From Nioella halotolerans (lineage in GTDB: Bacteria > Pseudomonadota > Alphaproteobacteria > Rhodobacterales > Rhodobacteraceae), in NCBI GenBank assembly GCA_003428585.1, contig QVQC01000006.1, positions 1 through 63,782 on the forward strand: a DNA stretch of 63,782 nucleotides. The letters run 5' to 3'. The position numbers and the translations under genes are program-made. Each line of letters starts with the position of its first letter. The stretch's first letter is position 1. Under the pieces are notes generated by a model that had not been told where the DNA came from, did no database searches, and was given only the letters and a program-made list of their open reading frames with translations. Below, piece after piece: positions 1-9,403 of this stretch.

Positions 1-1009
1 CCGGGTCCAGCCCGGCGCCCAGCCAGTCGAGCCTCTGGCGCGGTGCCTCCAGCAGCGTCTCCACCCGGGGCAGACCACGCGACACGTCGCCCAACCGCTG
101 CCGGCGCAGCCGCAGGGCCTGCGTCGCCGCGTGGCTCAGCCGTCCGCCCTGCTGGTCCACCCAGGCAAGCAGGTCGAGGCGCACCGGCACCGCCAGTTCG
201 GCGGCGGCCGTGGGCGTCGGCGCGCGCTTGTCGGCGGCAAGGTCGATCAGCGTCGTGTCCGTCTCGTGCCCCACCGCCGAGATCAGCGGGATCGCACTCT
301 CGGCCGCGGCGCGCACCACGGTTTCCTCGTTGAAGCCCCACAGGTCCTCGAGCGAGCCGCCACCGCGCGCCACGATCAGAAGGTCGGGCCGCGGCAGGCC
401 GCCCGCGGGCAGCGCGTTGAAGCCGCGGATCGCGCGCGCCACCTCGGGCGCGCAGGCCTGCCCCTGCACCGCGACCGGCCAGATCAGCACCTTGCGCGGG
501 AACCGGTCGCGCAGGCGGTGCAGGATGTCGCGGATCACCGCGCCCGAGGGCGAGGTCACGACCCCGATCACCTCCGGCAGGAAGGGCAGCGCCTGCTTGC
601 GCCCCTCGGCAAAGAGCCCTTCGCCCGCCAACGCCGCCTTGCGCTTTTCCAGCATCGCCATCAGCGCGCCCATGCCGGCGGGGCGGATCTCCTCGATCAC
701 CAGCTGGTATTTCGACTGTCCCGGGAAGGTCGTCATGCGGCCGGTGGCGATCACCTCCATGCCTTCCTCGGGCCGCGTGGCCATCTTGGCCGCGACGCCC
801 TTCCATATCACCCCGGCCAGAACGCTGCGCTCATCCTTCAGGTCGAGATAGACGTGCCCCGAACGTGGCCGGGACAGGCGCCCGATCTCGCCGCGCACGC
901 GGACGCGCGAAAAGGCGCCTTCCACGGTGCGCTTGACCGCGCCCGAGAGTTCCGAGACCGTGAATTCCGGCGCGTTGCCCGGCATGTCGTCATCCAGCAA
1001 ATCACTCAT
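1..1009 (-). CDS. xseA: Exodeoxyribonuclease VII large subunit (3' end beyond window)
   Basis: The reverse strand is open from an ATG at 1009 to the window edge, 336 codons with no stop, so only the C-terminal part is missing. The translation starts [20 protein letters not shown] and runs into an OB-fold nucleic-acid-binding region (about residues 15-115, with VRVRGEIG). The catalytic region follows and contains the family hallmarks [22 protein letters not shown] and SAVGHETD. With XseB the family forms exonuclease VII, which degrades single-stranded DNA to acid-soluble oligonucleotides in the cytoplasm. The gene is divergent from purD across about 108 bases. Family assignment is secure; the C-terminal coiled region cannot be judged. 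Confidence 0.95.
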   Translation of the reverse strand, partial: MSDLLDDDMPGNAPEFTVSELSGAVKRTVEGAFSRVRVRGEIGRLSRPRSGHVYLDLKDERSVLAGVIWKGVAAKMATRPEEGMEVIATGRMTTFPGQSKYQLVIEEIRPAGMGALMAMLEKRKAALAGEGLFAEGRKQALPFLPEVIGVVTSPSGAVIRDILHRLRDRFPRKVLIWPVAVQGQACAPEVARAIRGFNALPAGGLPRPDLLIVARGGGSLEDLWGFNEETVVRAAAESAIPLISAVGHETDTTLIDLAADKRAPTPTAAAELAVPVRLDLLAWVDQQGGRLSHAATQALRLRRQRLGDVSRGLPRVETLLEAPRQRLDWLGAGLDP

Positions 1010-1117
1010 GCGGCGACCCTAGCCCGGCGCGCGCGCGGCCGCCAGACCCGCCTGCGCTTGTGCCCATACCCGGCATTCGCTAACAGGCGGCAAGGTTGGC
1101 AGGCGGGGACAGGACCC

Positions 1118-2386
1118 ATGAACATACTCATCCTTGGCGGCGGCGGGCGCGAACATGCGCTGGCCTGGGCGGTGTTGCAGAACCCCAAATGCGACAAGCT
1201 GATCGTCGCGCCGGGCAATGGCGGCATCTCGCGGATCGCCCAATGCGCCGCGATCGAGCCCACGGATGCGGGCGCGGTACTGGACCTCTGCGCCGAGGAA
1301 TCGGTGGATTTCGTCATCATCGGCCCGGAAGCGCCGCTTGCGGCGGGGGTTGCCGACAGGCTGCGCGATGCGGGCCTCCTGACCTTCGGCCCGTCGCAGG
1401 CGGCGGCGCAACTGGAAGCCTCCAAAGGGTTCACCAAGGACATCTGCGATGCCTGCGATGCGCCCACGGCCGCCTATGCACGCTTCACGGCAGCCGGCCC
1501 CGCGAAGGATTACATCCGCGCGCAGCGCGCGCCGATCGTGGTCAAGGCCGACGGGCTGGCCGCCGGCAAGGGCGTCATCGTGGCCATGGACGAGGCGACC
1601 GCGCTGGCCGCCGTCGACGACATGTTCGCCGGTGCCTTCGGCGGGGCCGGCGCCGAGGTGGTGATCGAGGAGTACCTGGAGGGCGAAGAGGCCAGTTTCT
1701 TCGTGCTTTGCGACGGCGAGAACGTCCTGCCCATCGGCACCGCGCAGGACCACAAGCGCGTCGGCGAGGGCGATACCGGCCCCAACACGGGCGGCATGGG
1801 CGCCTATAGCCCGGCCCCGGCGATGACCGAGGACGTGACCCGCAAGGCCTTGGAGTCCATCGTGAAACCGACGGTCGCGGAGATGGCGCGGCGGGGCACG
1901 CCGTTTACCGGGGTGCTGTTCGCGGGGCTGATGATCGAGAACGGGCAGCCCAAGCTCATCGAGTACAACGTGCGCTTCGGCGATCCCGAATGCCAGTGCC
2001 TGATGCTGCGCCTCGGTGCGCAGGCGCTCGACCTGATGCTGGCCACCGCCGAGGGGCGGCTGGGCGAGTCCCGCGTCACATGGGCCGAGGATCACGCGAT
2101 GACCGTGGTCATGGCCGCGAGGGGTTATCCCGGCGCATACGAGAAAGGAAGCGAAATCAAAGGTTTGCAGGACATGCCCGAGACAAGCTTCGAAATCTGC
2201 TTTCACGCCGGAACCACCCGCGAGGCCGGGCGCGACACGGCCTCGGGGGGGCGTGTCCTTGCGCTGACGGCACGCGGCGACACGCTGCAGGACGCGCGCG
2301 ACAGGGCCTACGGTTTGGTCGCGCGCGTGGACTGGCCAGAGGGGTTCTGCCGGTCCGATATCGGCTGGCGGGCGCTGTCCGGGTAG
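1118..2386 (+). CDS. purD: Phosphoribosylamine--glycine ligase (GAR synthetase)
   Basis: This 422-aa protein has the usual length for PurD. It begins MNILILGGGGREHALAW, the N-terminal nucleotide-fold signature. The ATP-grasp core follows (VVKADGLAAGKGV near residue 140, GPNTGGMGAYSP, then YNVRFGDPECQ). It catalyses ATP-dependent joining of glycine to 5-phosphoribosylamine in de novo purine synthesis. The frame stays open far upstream, but the ATG at 1118 is chosen because homologues start at this GGGGREHA segment and an AGGAC sequence lies just before it. It stands alone between divergent xseA and a convergent acyltransferase. purA lies in the same window about 31 kb away, unlinked. Confidence 0.97.
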   Translation: MNILILGGGGREHALAWAVLQNPKCDKLIVAPGNGGISRIAQCAAIEPTDAGAVLDLCAEESVDFVIIGPEAPLAAGVADRLRDAGLLTFGPSQAAAQLEASKGFTKDICDACDAPTAAYARFTAAGPAKDYIRAQRAPIVVKADGLAAGKGVIVAMDEATALAAVDDMFAGAFGGAGAEVVIEEYLEGEEASFFVLCDGENVLPIGTAQDHKRVGEGDTGPNTGGMGAYSPAPAMTEDVTRKALESIVKPTVAEMARRGTPFTGVLFAGLMIENGQPKLIEYNVRFGDPECQCLMLRLGAQALDLMLATAEGRLGESRVTWAEDHAMTVVMAARGYPGAYEKGSEIKGLQDMPETSFEICFHAGTTREAGRDTASGGRVLALTARGDTLQDARDRAYGLVARVDWPEGFCRSDIGWRALSG

Positions 2387-2466
2387 GCGATTTCGCCCCG
2401 GCGCCATGCGTGCCCCCCCCGTACGCCCCATGTGCACCCCCGTGCAGACGGATCGCCGCTGTCGCG

Positions 2467-3213
2467 CTACCCCGCGACCGCCCGCAGCAGCCGGGCACGG
2501 GCCGGCGGCACGGCGCGAATCTCCAGCCCGGTGAACACGTGCAGGGTGCCGAGGTCCCGGTCCACGACGGCATGGTCGCTGACCCAGCCGCCCATCAGCA
2601 GGTAGGTGCGCAGAAGCGGCGGCATCAGCGCCTGCGCCCGGCGCAGGTCGGGCCGGCGGCGCAGCTTCTGCGCGAAACGGACCACGTTGGGCGCCTTCAC
2701 CCGCGGCAGCCAGCGTTTCGGCGCAAGGTGCCTGTCCCGCAAGAGCGCGAAGGCATCGGCATACGCGTCCGCGTTGGTGCCTTGGAAGGACGAACAGCCG
2801 AACAGCATCTCGACACCGTTTCGGTCGACATAGCCCGTCATCGCGCCCCAGGCCACGCGCAGGATATCGGCGTCATGCCAGTCGGGGTGGATGCAGAAAC
2901 GGCCCATCTCGACCATCGGTCCCTCGAATGCGCTCAGCGCGGCGAGTTCGTAATATTGCGCGGCATAGCTACCGGCGATCTCGGCGCCGCTCGACAATGG
3001 CAACAGCCGGAAACAGCATACGAGGGTGTCGGTTGCGCTCTCCTCGACCAGAACATGGGTGCAGGCCGGGTCGAATGCGTCCGCGTCGAGCGCGTCGGGC
3101 GCGTGCGGCGCCCCGGCCCGGAACGCGCGATGACGCAGGCGCTGCGCCGCGCGCATGTCCTCCCCGGTCACGGCGATCCGGGCGCGAAACTTGCCTTTCG
3201 TCAGATTGGGCAT
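2467..3213 (-). CDS. olsB: GNAT-type acyltransferase, probable L-ornithine N(alpha)-acyltransferase
   Basis: This 248-aa protein matches the acetyltransferase-like family that includes OlsB, which transfers 3-hydroxyacyl from acyl carrier protein to ornithine, the first step of ornithine-lipid synthesis. Family features seen are the RLRHRAFR segment near the N-terminus, CCFRLLP, MVEMGRFCIHPDWH and GCSSFQG in the CoA/ACP-binding core, and a basic KRWLPRVKAPN stretch. The start at 3213 is preceded by an AGGGG-rich site; an in-frame ATG at 3237 would add eight residues, and a much longer open frame upstream looks artefactual. It is convergent with purD. No olsA/plsC-like second acyltransferase is adjacent, so the ornithine-lipid role is inferred from family resemblance only. 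Confidence 0.72.
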   Translation of the reverse strand: MPNLTKGKFRARIAVTGEDMRAAQRLRHRAFRAGAPHAPDALDADAFDPACTHVLVEESATDTLVCCFRLLPLSSGAEIAGSYAAQYYELAALSAFEGPMVEMGRFCIHPDWHDADILRVAWGAMTGYVDRNGVEMLFGCSSFQGTNADAYADAFALLRDRHLAPKRWLPRVKAPNVVRFAQKLRRRPDLRRAQALMPPLLRTYLLMGGWVSDHAVVDRDLGTLHVFTGLEIRAVPPARARLLRAVAG

Positions 3214-3567
3214 CCGGCCCCGCCCCTTGCCTTGCATCGCCTGCCGCAATTCGGTGGCCCGAACGCGGGCGCCACCGCCCATGCCGGCCGATGATGGCGT
3301 TAAAGCGGAATGGTGACAAGGGCACGACACGGAGGGCGTCAATAACCCGAGAAGTCGCGGTGTGTGCATCGAAGCCCGGTCCACGGTCACCGGCGACGGC
3401 CCCTGTTGCGAACGGCCTGCGGTGCACGGGGCGTCCCCGGCTGCCGTCGGGCCCGATACGGCAAGGATGCCGGGGGCTTGGCCGGGGTCCGGCCCTTGCA
3501 CGGTTGCCATAATTCTGCCGTGCCGGTCCCGTATCAGAGCGCCGCGAAACGACGCGGAAGGCATGCG
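3214..3567. other. Intergenic region between divergent genes, no gene seen
   Basis: These 354 bases separate the divergent acyltransferase and small membrane-protein genes. Open frames in it are short or out-of-frame extensions without ribosome-binding sites. Presumably it holds both promoters, but no convincing -35/-10 pair or clean inverted repeat was recognised. Confidence 0.4.
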
Positions 3568-4017
3568 ATGGACCAGGTGATGCAAGAGCGCCCGGCGAAA
3601 TTCGGGTTGATGGGGTTCATGCTCGGTGTTGCGAGTATCGTCGTTCTGCTCGTTCAGTTATCTGTATTGTTCGAGCCGCAAGAGCAAAGCAGCGGGAGCG
3701 TCATTGGCACGATTGCCGCCGAGATAACGCAATCGGCCGCGCGTGCCGTTTCGGGGGAGCCGGCCCCGGCCGCCACGCCGCCGCCCCGGGATTACGGCCT
3801 GATGATCACGATTGCAGCCCTGTGTGCGGCGGGCCTTGCCGTCATTCTCGGCGCTGTCGGGCTCTACCGGAACGAGGCGCACCGTCTGCCCTACATGGCC
3901 GTGGGACTCGGTATTTCCGCATTCGTCATGCAATTCGTGTTCTGGTTGGCGATCCTGATTTGCGGCATCGCGCTGCTTGTCAGCATAATCGGGAATCTCG
4001 ACTCTATTCTCGGCTAG
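3568..4017 (+). CDS. Small integral membrane protein of unknown function
   Basis: The 149-aa product is not recognised. It has three or four hydrophobic stretches: about residues 12-35 (LMGFMLGVASIVVLLVQLSV), 72-97 (GLMITIAALCAAGLAVILGA), and a long one at about 106-142 that could span twice. Between the first two lies a polar, Ala/Pro-rich loop, probably extracytoplasmic. The ATG at 3568 is preceded by a GGAAGG sequence. It is convergent with bamE, separated by about 95 bases that contain only a weak GGCCGG/CCGGCC inverted repeat. The position next to envelope genes does not by itself suggest a role. Confidence 0.6.
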   Translation: MDQVMQERPAKFGLMGFMLGVASIVVLLVQLSVLFEPQEQSSGSVIGTIAAEITQSAARAVSGEPAPAATPPPRDYGLMITIAALCAAGLAVILGAVGLYRNEAHRLPYMAVGLGISAFVMQFVFWLAILICGIALLVSIIGNLDSILG

Positions 4018-4112
4018 GGCTGTGCACCTGACACGATATCCCCGCGACGGTTCCCCGCGACCACGCGGCGATGCAGGCGGGCCGGAGCCACGACCCGGCC
4101 ACGCGCCGCTGC

Positions 4113-4571
4113 CTATTCTGTCAGCGCCTCGCCGATATTCACCCGGCCGATATTGCCGATCAACTGGCGCAGGAAGGTGACTTCCTGGATGTTCGATTCC
4201 GTCACCCGACGTGAGAATCGCACTACCTCGCCATCCTCCAGCCCGAGTTCGCGGATGTTCTGCACGGTGCCGCTGTCGTCGAAGCTGATGGCGACGATGT
4301 CGCGTTCGACGACTTCCGCCGCGCGGTAGGTGAAATGGCGCTGGCGCGAGGCGATGTAGAACCACGTGTCGCTGGACATGACCCCCGCCGTGGACGGCTG
4401 GCCGATCGTTTCCTCGACACTGGCGCGGGTATCGACGCCGGGCAGGATCATCTCCAGATCCTCCGCGGGCGGGATGTAGCCGTGGTTGGTGTAGGTCGCC
4501 GAGCAGGCCCCGACGACAAGCGCCAGAATGCCCGCGAGAATCAGCCTTGCACCGCGTCGCTGTCCGATCAT
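4113..4571 (-). CDS. bamE: Outer-membrane lipoprotein, BamE (SmpA/OmlA) family
   Basis: The 152-aa precursor starts with a basic n-region and a hydrophobic stretch ending in the lipobox LVVGAC, so Cys23 would be lipidated. The mature part contains the SmpA/OmlA signature: GYIPPAEDLEMILPGVDTRASVEETIGQPS, written here as its key blocks GYIPP, PGVDTRASV and IGQPS. The family is a subunit of the BAM machine that inserts beta-barrel proteins into the outer membrane. It is divergent from yceD; bamE next to yceD-rpmF-plsX is a common alphaproteobacterial order. The C-terminal half is longer than in E. coli BamE, as is usual in this order. Confidence 0.88.
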   Translation of the reverse strand: MIGQRRGARLILAGILALVVGACSATYTNHGYIPPAEDLEMILPGVDTRASVEETIGQPSTAGVMSSDTWFYIASRQRHFTYRAAEVVERDIVAISFDDSGTVQNIRELGLEDGEVVRFSRRVTESNIQEVTFLRQLIGNIGRVNIGEALTE

Positions 4572-4787
4572 CCGCCCGGTTCCCCTTTTCGCGCCCTTTT
4601 CAACCCCGGCCCGCCGATGCCTCCCGGTCCTGCCGCCTGTTCATGGCCCGTTCACAACCGATTTCCGGCCCGCGCCCGTGGCCCCCTTGCGGGTGCCCTC
4701 AAAGCTTCCTATCCGCTTAACCGACCATGGCGCACAGGGCAAGGTCCGCTTGGCCTGTCGCAACGACCGCCACGACAGGAGTCCAAC

Positions 4788-5399
4788 ATGAGCGAGCCGT
4801 CCGCCCCCCCCCACCGGATCGCGGTGGCCGACCTTTCGGCCAAGGCCCCGACCCCGTTCGACCTGCGCCCCGACGCCCCGGACCGCGCGGCGATGGCCGA
4901 AAGACTTGGCATCCGGGGGATTCGCAAGCTGCGCCTTGCCGGCGAGATCCGCGCCGAGGGCAAGACCGACTGGCGGCTGGAGGCGGAGCTTGGCGCCACG
5001 GTCGTGCAGGACTGCGTGGTGACACTGGAACCGGTGACGACGCGGCTTGACGTTGCCGTGACACGCCGGTTCCTGGCCGAGATGCCGGTGCCCGACGCCG
5101 ATGAGCACGGCGAGGTGCAGATGCCCGAGGATGACACGATCGAGCCGTTGGGGGCGCAGATCGACCTCGACGCGGTGCTGGAAGAGGCGCTGGCGCTGGC
5201 GCTGCCGCTTTACCCGCGCGCCGAGGGGGCGGAACTGGGCGAGGCCGTCCATGCCGCGCCGGGGGTGCCGCCGCTGCGCGACGCGGATGCCAAACCGTTT
5301 GCCGGGTTGGCCGCGCTGCGCGACACGCTGACCGGCGGGAAAGACCCCGACCACGATGACGAGGAGGGGTCGCAGGGCGGCGGGAACGGGCCTGCCTGA
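4788..5399 (+). CDS. yceD: DUF177 (YceD) family protein
   Basis: This 203-aa protein belongs to the DUF177/YceD family, typically encoded just before rpmF. The central LAGEIRAEGKTDWRLEAELG and VVQDCVVTLEPV segments and the acidic middle (IDLDAVLEEALALALPLYPR) fit the family. The family has been linked to 23S rRNA accumulation in plants and E. coli, with no enzymatic activity known. The ATG at 4788 is preceded by CAGGAG. Residues 170-203 are a charged, Gly/Asp-rich tail. It is divergent from bamE; 223 bases with a possible promoter separate it from rpmF, so rpmF may also have its own transcript. Confidence 0.88.
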   Translation: MSEPSAPPHRIAVADLSAKAPTPFDLRPDAPDRAAMAERLGIRGIRKLRLAGEIRAEGKTDWRLEAELGATVVQDCVVTLEPVTTRLDVAVTRRFLAEMPVPDADEHGEVQMPEDDTIEPLGAQIDLDAVLEEALALALPLYPRAEGAELGEAVHAAPGVPPLRDADAKPFAGLAALRDTLTGGKDPDHDDEEGSQGGGNGPA

Positions 5400-5427
5400 A
5401 CGCGATTTCTGCCGCCTTGATTAGGGC

Positions 5428-5455
5428 TTGCATGATACCGGAATCCGAGTATGTT
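5428..5455 (+). promoter_or_regulatory. Candidate sigma-70 promoter ahead of rpmF
   Basis: TTGCAT (5428-5433) and TATGTT (5450-5455) are separated by 16 bases in the yceD-rpmF gap. Both hexamers resemble housekeeping consensus, and the 3' leader to rpmF would be about 160 bases. This is a pattern match only. Confidence 0.4.
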
Positions 5456-5622
5456 CCCGGCCTCATTCGCCGCTTTGGAGTGACGCATCGACCCGGTGCG
5501 CCCGGCCGGTCCGGACCCGCCGGAAAAGCCCCGTTGCCGCGAAGAGACGAGACAACTTAGACAGACGCAAATCGGGGCAACGCTGCCAAGGTCGGCCCCG
5601 CTACAAACACGAAGGTTGAGAC

Positions 5623-5829
5623 ATGGCTGTCCCCCAGAATAAAGTCACCCGGTCGCGCCGCAACATGCGCCGTGGCCACGATGCTCTGACCGCTGGCAAC
5701 CCCAACGAATGCCCGGATTGCGGTGAACTCAAGCGCCCGCATCACGTTTGCCCCTCCTGCGGCAGCTATGCCGGCCGCGAGGTGATTGCACAGGTCGACG
5801 AGATCGATCTGGACGACGACGCGGCATAA
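5623..5829 (+). CDS. rpmF: 50S ribosomal protein L32
   Basis: The 68-aa product begins [20 protein letters not shown], the canonical L32 start. It carries two CxxC pairs (CPDC near residue 32 and CPSC near 46), so it is the zinc-binding C+ form. An acidic tail ([10 protein letters not shown]) follows. It is a component of the large ribosomal subunit. It is preceded by a good ribosome-binding site (AAGGTTGAGAC) and lies 29 bases before plsX, the usual rpmF-plsX-fabH arrangement that couples ribosome and lipid synthesis. Confidence 0.97.
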   Translation: MAVPQNKVTRSRRNMRRGHDALTAGNPNECPDCGELKRPHHVCPSCGSYAGREVIAQVDEIDLDDDAA

Positions 5830-5858
5830 GCGTCGGCATCCCCCGGGGCAGGTTCGGT

Positions 5859-6950
5859 ATGGCACAGTCAGCACAAGCGCCCGACACCGCAATGTCCGAG
5901 GTCGTGCTGTCGATAGATGCCATGGGCGGGGATCGTGGGCCGTCGGCGATTGTCGACGGCATGGCGAAGTCCGCCGCCAAGGCCCCGGGCCTGTGTTTCA
6001 TCGTGCACGGCGACAGCGCCGCGCTGGACCCTCTCATCGCCCGCAAGCCCGCGCTTGCCGGGCGGTGTGACGTGCGCCATGCCGAGGGCGTCGTGCAGAT
6101 GGACGACAAGCCCAGCCAGGTGATGCGCTCGGGCAAGGAAACCTCGATGTGGTCGACGATCGAGGCGGTGCGCAACGGCGAGGCGACGGTCGCGGTCAGT
6201 TGCGGCAATACCGGCGCGCTGATGGCGATGAGCATGGTGCGCCTGCGCAAGATCGAGGGCGTGAACCGCCCCGCCATCGCCTGCCTCTGGCCGTCGCGCA
6301 ATGCGCACGGGTTCAACATCATGCTCGACGTGGGCGCCGATATCCGCGCCGACGAGACCGATCTGCTGCATTACGCGCTGATGGGGGCCAGCTATGCCCG
6401 CAACGGCATGGGGTTGTCGCGCCCGCGTGTCGGGCTGCTCAATGTCGGGACCGAGGAATTCAAGGGCCGGCCCGAGCTGAAGCTGGCCGGGCAGGCGATC
6501 GAGCGGGCCGCGCAGGCGGCCGATTACGATTTCATCGGCTTTGTCGAGGGCGGCGACATCCCCTCCGACCGGGTCGACGTGATCGTGACCGATGGCTTTA
6601 CCGGCAATGTCGCGCTGAAAACCGGCGAGGGCACGGCGACGCTGATCCGCGATTTCCTCGGCGACGCGTTCCGCTACTCCATCCTGTCGCGCGCCGCCGC
6701 GCTGCTGGCCTATCCGTCGCTCAGACGGCTGTCGAAACGGATCGACCCGCGGCGGATGAACGGCGGTGTCTTTCTGGGGTTGAACGGGACCGTGGTGAAA
6801 TCGCATGGTGCCTCGGACGCAACCGGGGTGGCGGCGGCGATCAAGCTCGCGGCGCAGCTTTCCGCCGCGGGCTTCGGCGAGCGGCTCGCCTCCCGCATCG
6901 CGGCATCGGAACGGGCCATCGCCCAGGCAAACGGAGGATCCGAGGAATGA
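5859..6950 (+). CDS. plsX: Phosphate acyltransferase PlsX
   Basis: The 363-aa protein carries VVLSIDAMGGDRGP at the N-terminus, SCGNTGALMAMSM in the core and GFTGNVALKTGEG in the C-terminal half. All three are diagnostic for PlsX, which converts acyl-ACP to acyl-phosphate for phospholipid synthesis. The start at 5859 is favoured because GGGGCAGG lies 6 bases upstream; an internal ATG at 5892 lacks a site and would leave only two residues before VVLSID. The TGA overlaps the fabH start (ATGA at 6947-6950), so the two genes are probably translationally coupled. Confidence 0.96.
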   Translation: MAQSAQAPDTAMSEVVLSIDAMGGDRGPSAIVDGMAKSAAKAPGLCFIVHGDSAALDPLIARKPALAGRCDVRHAEGVVQMDDKPSQVMRSGKETSMWSTIEAVRNGEATVAVSCGNTGALMAMSMVRLRKIEGVNRPAIACLWPSRNAHGFNIMLDVGADIRADETDLLHYALMGASYARNGMGLSRPRVGLLNVGTEEFKGRPELKLAGQAIERAAQAADYDFIGFVEGGDIPSDRVDVIVTDGFTGNVALKTGEGTATLIRDFLGDAFRYSILSRAAALLAYPSLRRLSKRIDPRRMNGGVFLGLNGTVVKSHGASDATGVAAAIKLAAQLSAAGFGERLASRIAASERAIAQANGGSEE

Positions 6951-7942
6951 CCGGACAGATCGCGGCACCGACCCGCCGCGCCGTGGCCGTGGGCATCGGT
7001 CATTACCTGCCTGACCGGATCGTCACCAATGCGGAATTCGAGGCCAGCCTCGACACCACGGACGAGTGGATCCGCGCCCGCTCCGGCATCGAGCGGCGCC
7101 ACTTCGCCGCCGAGGGCGAGACCACCTCCGATCTGGGCGTCAAGGCCGCCCGCGCGGCGCTCGACAATGCCGGGCTGACGCCGGCCGATATCGACGCGGT
7201 GATCGTCGCCACCTCCACCCCCGACCTGACCTTTCCCTCCGTCGCCACGATGATTCAGGCCGGGCTGGACATGCCCGGCGGCTTCGCCTTCGACGTGCAG
7301 GCGGTTTGCGCCGGGTTCATCTATGCGCTGTCGACCGCCAACGCGTATATCCTGTCGGGGCAGGTGCGCCGCGTTCTGGTGATCGGGGCGGAGACGTTCA
7401 GCCGGATCATGGACTGGCAGGACCGCAGCACCTGCGTTCTGTTCGGCGACGGCGCCGGCGCGCTGGTGCTGGAGGCGCAGGACGGCACCGGCCGCAGCGA
7501 CGATCGCGGCGTGCTGTCGGTCGACCTGCATTCCGATGGCCGCTACCGCGACCTGCTTTATGTCGATGGCGGCGTGTCGCGCACGCAATCGGCCGGCGTG
7601 CTGAAGATGGAAGGCAAGGAAGTCTTCCGCCATGCCGTTGAAAAACTTGCCGAAACGGCGCATGCCGCGCTCCGCCGCGCGAATCTGGGCGCCGGCGATG
7701 TCGATTGGATCGTGCCACACCAGGCCAACCTGCGCATCATCAGCCGCACCGCGCAAAAGATGAATGTCGGCATGGACCGGGTCATCGTCACGGTGCAGGA
7801 CCACGGCAACACCTCCGCCGCGTCGATCCCACTTGCGCTGTCGGTCGGCGTGGCCGAGGGACGGATCAAGCGCGGCGATCTCTTGGTGGCGGAGGCCATC
7901 GGCGGTGGGCTGGCCTGGGGCGCGGCGGTGCTGCGCTGGTGA
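6947..7942 (+). CDS. fabH: Beta-ketoacyl-ACP synthase III
   Basis: This 331-aa protein has the KAS III catalytic triad: Cys121 in DVQAVCAGF, His in WIVPHQAN and Asn in DHGNTSAAS. The N-terminal [15 protein letters not shown] motif is also typical. It condenses acetyl-CoA with malonyl-ACP to start fatty acid synthesis. It overlaps plsX by four bases and is preceded by GGAGGATCCGAGGA. Together with plsX it feeds initiation of fatty-acid and phospholipid synthesis. About 100 bases separate it from ihfA. Confidence 0.97.
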   Translation: MTGQIAAPTRRAVAVGIGHYLPDRIVTNAEFEASLDTTDEWIRARSGIERRHFAAEGETTSDLGVKAARAALDNAGLTPADIDAVIVATSTPDLTFPSVATMIQAGLDMPGGFAFDVQAVCAGFIYALSTANAYILSGQVRRVLVIGAETFSRIMDWQDRSTCVLFGDGAGALVLEAQDGTGRSDDRGVLSVDLHSDGRYRDLLYVDGGVSRTQSAGVLKMEGKEVFRHAVEKLAETAHAALRRANLGAGDVDWIVPHQANLRIISRTAQKMNVGMDRVIVTVQDHGNTSAASIPLALSVGVAEGRIKRGDLLVAEAIGGGLAWGAAVLRW

Positions 7943-8046
7943 CCCGGCGGCCACGCGCCCAAGGCGCGGGCGCACAAGCCCTTGATATTGACTTGCTATC
8001 TGCAAGCGCGCAGGATGCAGCTACCGTTCAGGGAGGGACACGACGA

Positions 8047-8349
8047 ATGGCCGGCAAGACTTTGACACGCATGGACCTGAGCGAGGCTGTGTTCCGCGAG
8101 GTGGGCCTGTCGCGCAATGAAAGCGCGCAACTGGTCGAGCGGGTGCTGGACCTGATGTCCGACAGCCTTGTCGCGGGCGAGCAGGTCAAGATCTCCTCGT
8201 TCGGGACGTTCTCCGTCCGCTCCAAGACGGCGCGCGTCGGGCGCAACCCCAAGACCGGCGAAGAAGCCCCGATCCCGCCGCGCCGGGTGCTGACGTTCCG
8301 CCCCTCGCACCTGATGAAGGACCGGGTGGCCACGGGCAACAAGGGGTAA
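8047..8349 (+). CDS. ihfA: Integration host factor subunit alpha
   Basis: The 100-aa protein is full length for IHF-alpha. It starts [20 protein letters not shown], and carries [15 protein letters not shown] followed by the DNA-clamping arm [22 protein letters not shown] binds and sharply bends DNA and is a heterodimer with IHF-beta, which is not in this window. A strong ribosome-binding site (AGGGAGGG) lies 11 bases upstream. The leader has an AT-richer TTGATATTGACTTGCTATCT region that may hold its promoter. It precedes the MerR-type gene by only 6 bases, so the two are probably co-transcribed. Confidence 0.95.
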   Translation: MAGKTLTRMDLSEAVFREVGLSRNESAQLVERVLDLMSDSLVAGEQVKISSFGTFSVRSKTARVGRNPKTGEEAPIPPRRVLTFRPSHLMKDRVATGNKG

Positions 8350-8355
8350 GCCCAC

Positions 8356-9243
8356 ATGGCCGAAAAGTCGCCTCAGGCCTTCCGCACCATCCGCGAGGTG
8401 GCCGAATGGCTTGATATCGAGGCCCATGTGCTGCGGTTCTGGGAAAGCAAGTTCACCCAGATCAAGCCGGTGAAACGCGCCGGCGGGCGGCGCTATTACC
8501 GGCCCGCCGACATGAAGTTGATCGGCGGCATCAAGGTACTGTTGCACGATCAGGGCCTGACCATTCGCGGCGCGCAGAAGAAGCTTGCCGATGACGGTGT
8601 GGCAGCGATTGCCGACCTGTCACCCCCGCTGGACGATTCCCCCCGGCTGGACGATGAACTGGAAGACGCGGCCGCCGAAAGCGCGAACATCTGCGCAGAG
8701 GAAGACCCGGCATCGGATGACGTGGCGGCATCGCAAGCGGGATTCTTCGATATCGAGGCGCTTGCAAAAGGGACAGCGGCAGCCGAAGCAGAGGCCGAGG
8801 CGCAAGCCGATGCGCCCGACCAGCCGGGGACGGACGCGCCCGAACCGGCGAAGGCCGAAGCGACGGACGCGGACCCGGCAGAGGCGGCGCCGGAGCCGGA
8901 TCCACCCGAAACCGAGGACGCGGTGGCAGAGCCCGAGCCGACCGCGGAGACGGGGCAATCGCCGCCCGCCGCCCCGGCCGAGGAGCCCCCGGCCGCCGCC
9001 CCCACGCAGGAGGACACGCCAGAGGCCCCGGAAGCGCCCGCGCCAGAGGACACGCCAGAAACGGAGCCCGATTCCGGGCCGGGCGCGCAGGCGGCGCCGC
9101 CGCCCACGCCGTTATCGGAGTTGCGGGCGCTTCTGCACGAGGCGGTGCCGCTCAGCGATGCGCAACGCACGCAGCTGGCGCCGATGATCGAGCGGCTTGA
9201 GGCGCTGGAAACCCGGTTGCGCAGCCACCATCCCGGTGAGTGA
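8356..9243 (+). CDS. MerR-family transcriptional regulator with long acidic tail
   Basis: Residues 9-78 are a MerR-type winged helix ([22 protein letters not shown], then [19 protein letters not shown]). Residues 105-250 are low-complexity Ala/Pro/Glu/Asp repeats such as EAEAEAQAD and [11 protein letters not shown]. The last about 40 residues ([16 protein letters not shown]..., [12 protein letters not shown]) look like a short coiled coil. The 295-aa length exceeds typical MerR proteins, and no effector-binding cysteines are evident. This regulator commonly follows ihfA and precedes tRNA-Pro in Rhodobacterales. The target is unknown. The tail is probably disordered; its length is likely variable among relatives. 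Confidence 0.85.
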   Translation: MAEKSPQAFRTIREVAEWLDIEAHVLRFWESKFTQIKPVKRAGGRRYYRPADMKLIGGIKVLLHDQGLTIRGAQKKLADDGVAAIADLSPPLDDSPRLDDELEDAAAESANICAEEDPASDDVAASQAGFFDIEALAKGTAAAEAEAEAQADAPDQPGTDAPEPAKAEATDADPAEAAPEPDPPETEDAVAEPEPTAETGQSPPAAPAEEPPAAAPTQEDTPEAPEAPAPEDTPETEPDSGPGAQAAPPPTPLSELRALLHEAVPLSDAQRTQLAPMIERLEALETRLRSHHPGE

Positions 9244-9282
9244 CAAATCGCGTCGATGCCTCTTTTTCCCGGTCATTCCCGC

Positions 9283-9310
9283 TTGCACGCGCAGGCAAAA
9301 TCGGTAGAAC
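9283..9310 (+). promoter_or_regulatory. Promoter of tRNA-Pro
   Basis: TTGCAC (9283-9288), a 16-base spacer and TAGAAC (9305-9310) lie with the -10 box ending 10 bases before the mature tRNA 5' end, the expected geometry for a tRNA promoter. Confidence 0.6.
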
Positions 9311-9320
9311 GGCGAAATGT

Positions 9321-9397
9321 CGGGCTATGGCGCAGCCTGGTAGCGCGTCCGTCTGGGGGACGGAAGGTCGCAGGTTCGAGTCCTGCTAGCCCGACCA
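9321..9397 (+). tRNA. tRNA-Pro, anticodon GGG
   Basis: The 77-base sequence folds as a complete cloverleaf. The acceptor stem pairs CGGGCTA with TAGCCCG followed by discriminator A and an encoded CCA. The D arm contains GCGCAGCCTGGTAGCGC, the anticodon stem TCCGT/ACGGA holds loop CTGGGGG with anticodon GGG, and the T arm is GCAGG-TTCGAGT-CCTGC. It reads CCC/CCU proline codons. It follows the MerR gene, has its own promoter and is followed at once by an intrinsic terminator. There is no sign of integration at its 3' end. Confidence 0.97.
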
Positions 9398-9403
9398 ATC
9401 TCA

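Noticed and set aside
8600..9150. Separate gene in the Ala/Pro/Glu-rich region of the MerR-type gene
   Set aside because: The open frames on both strands are by-products of low-complexity sequence. The MerR frame continues uninterrupted to a plausible coiled C-terminus.
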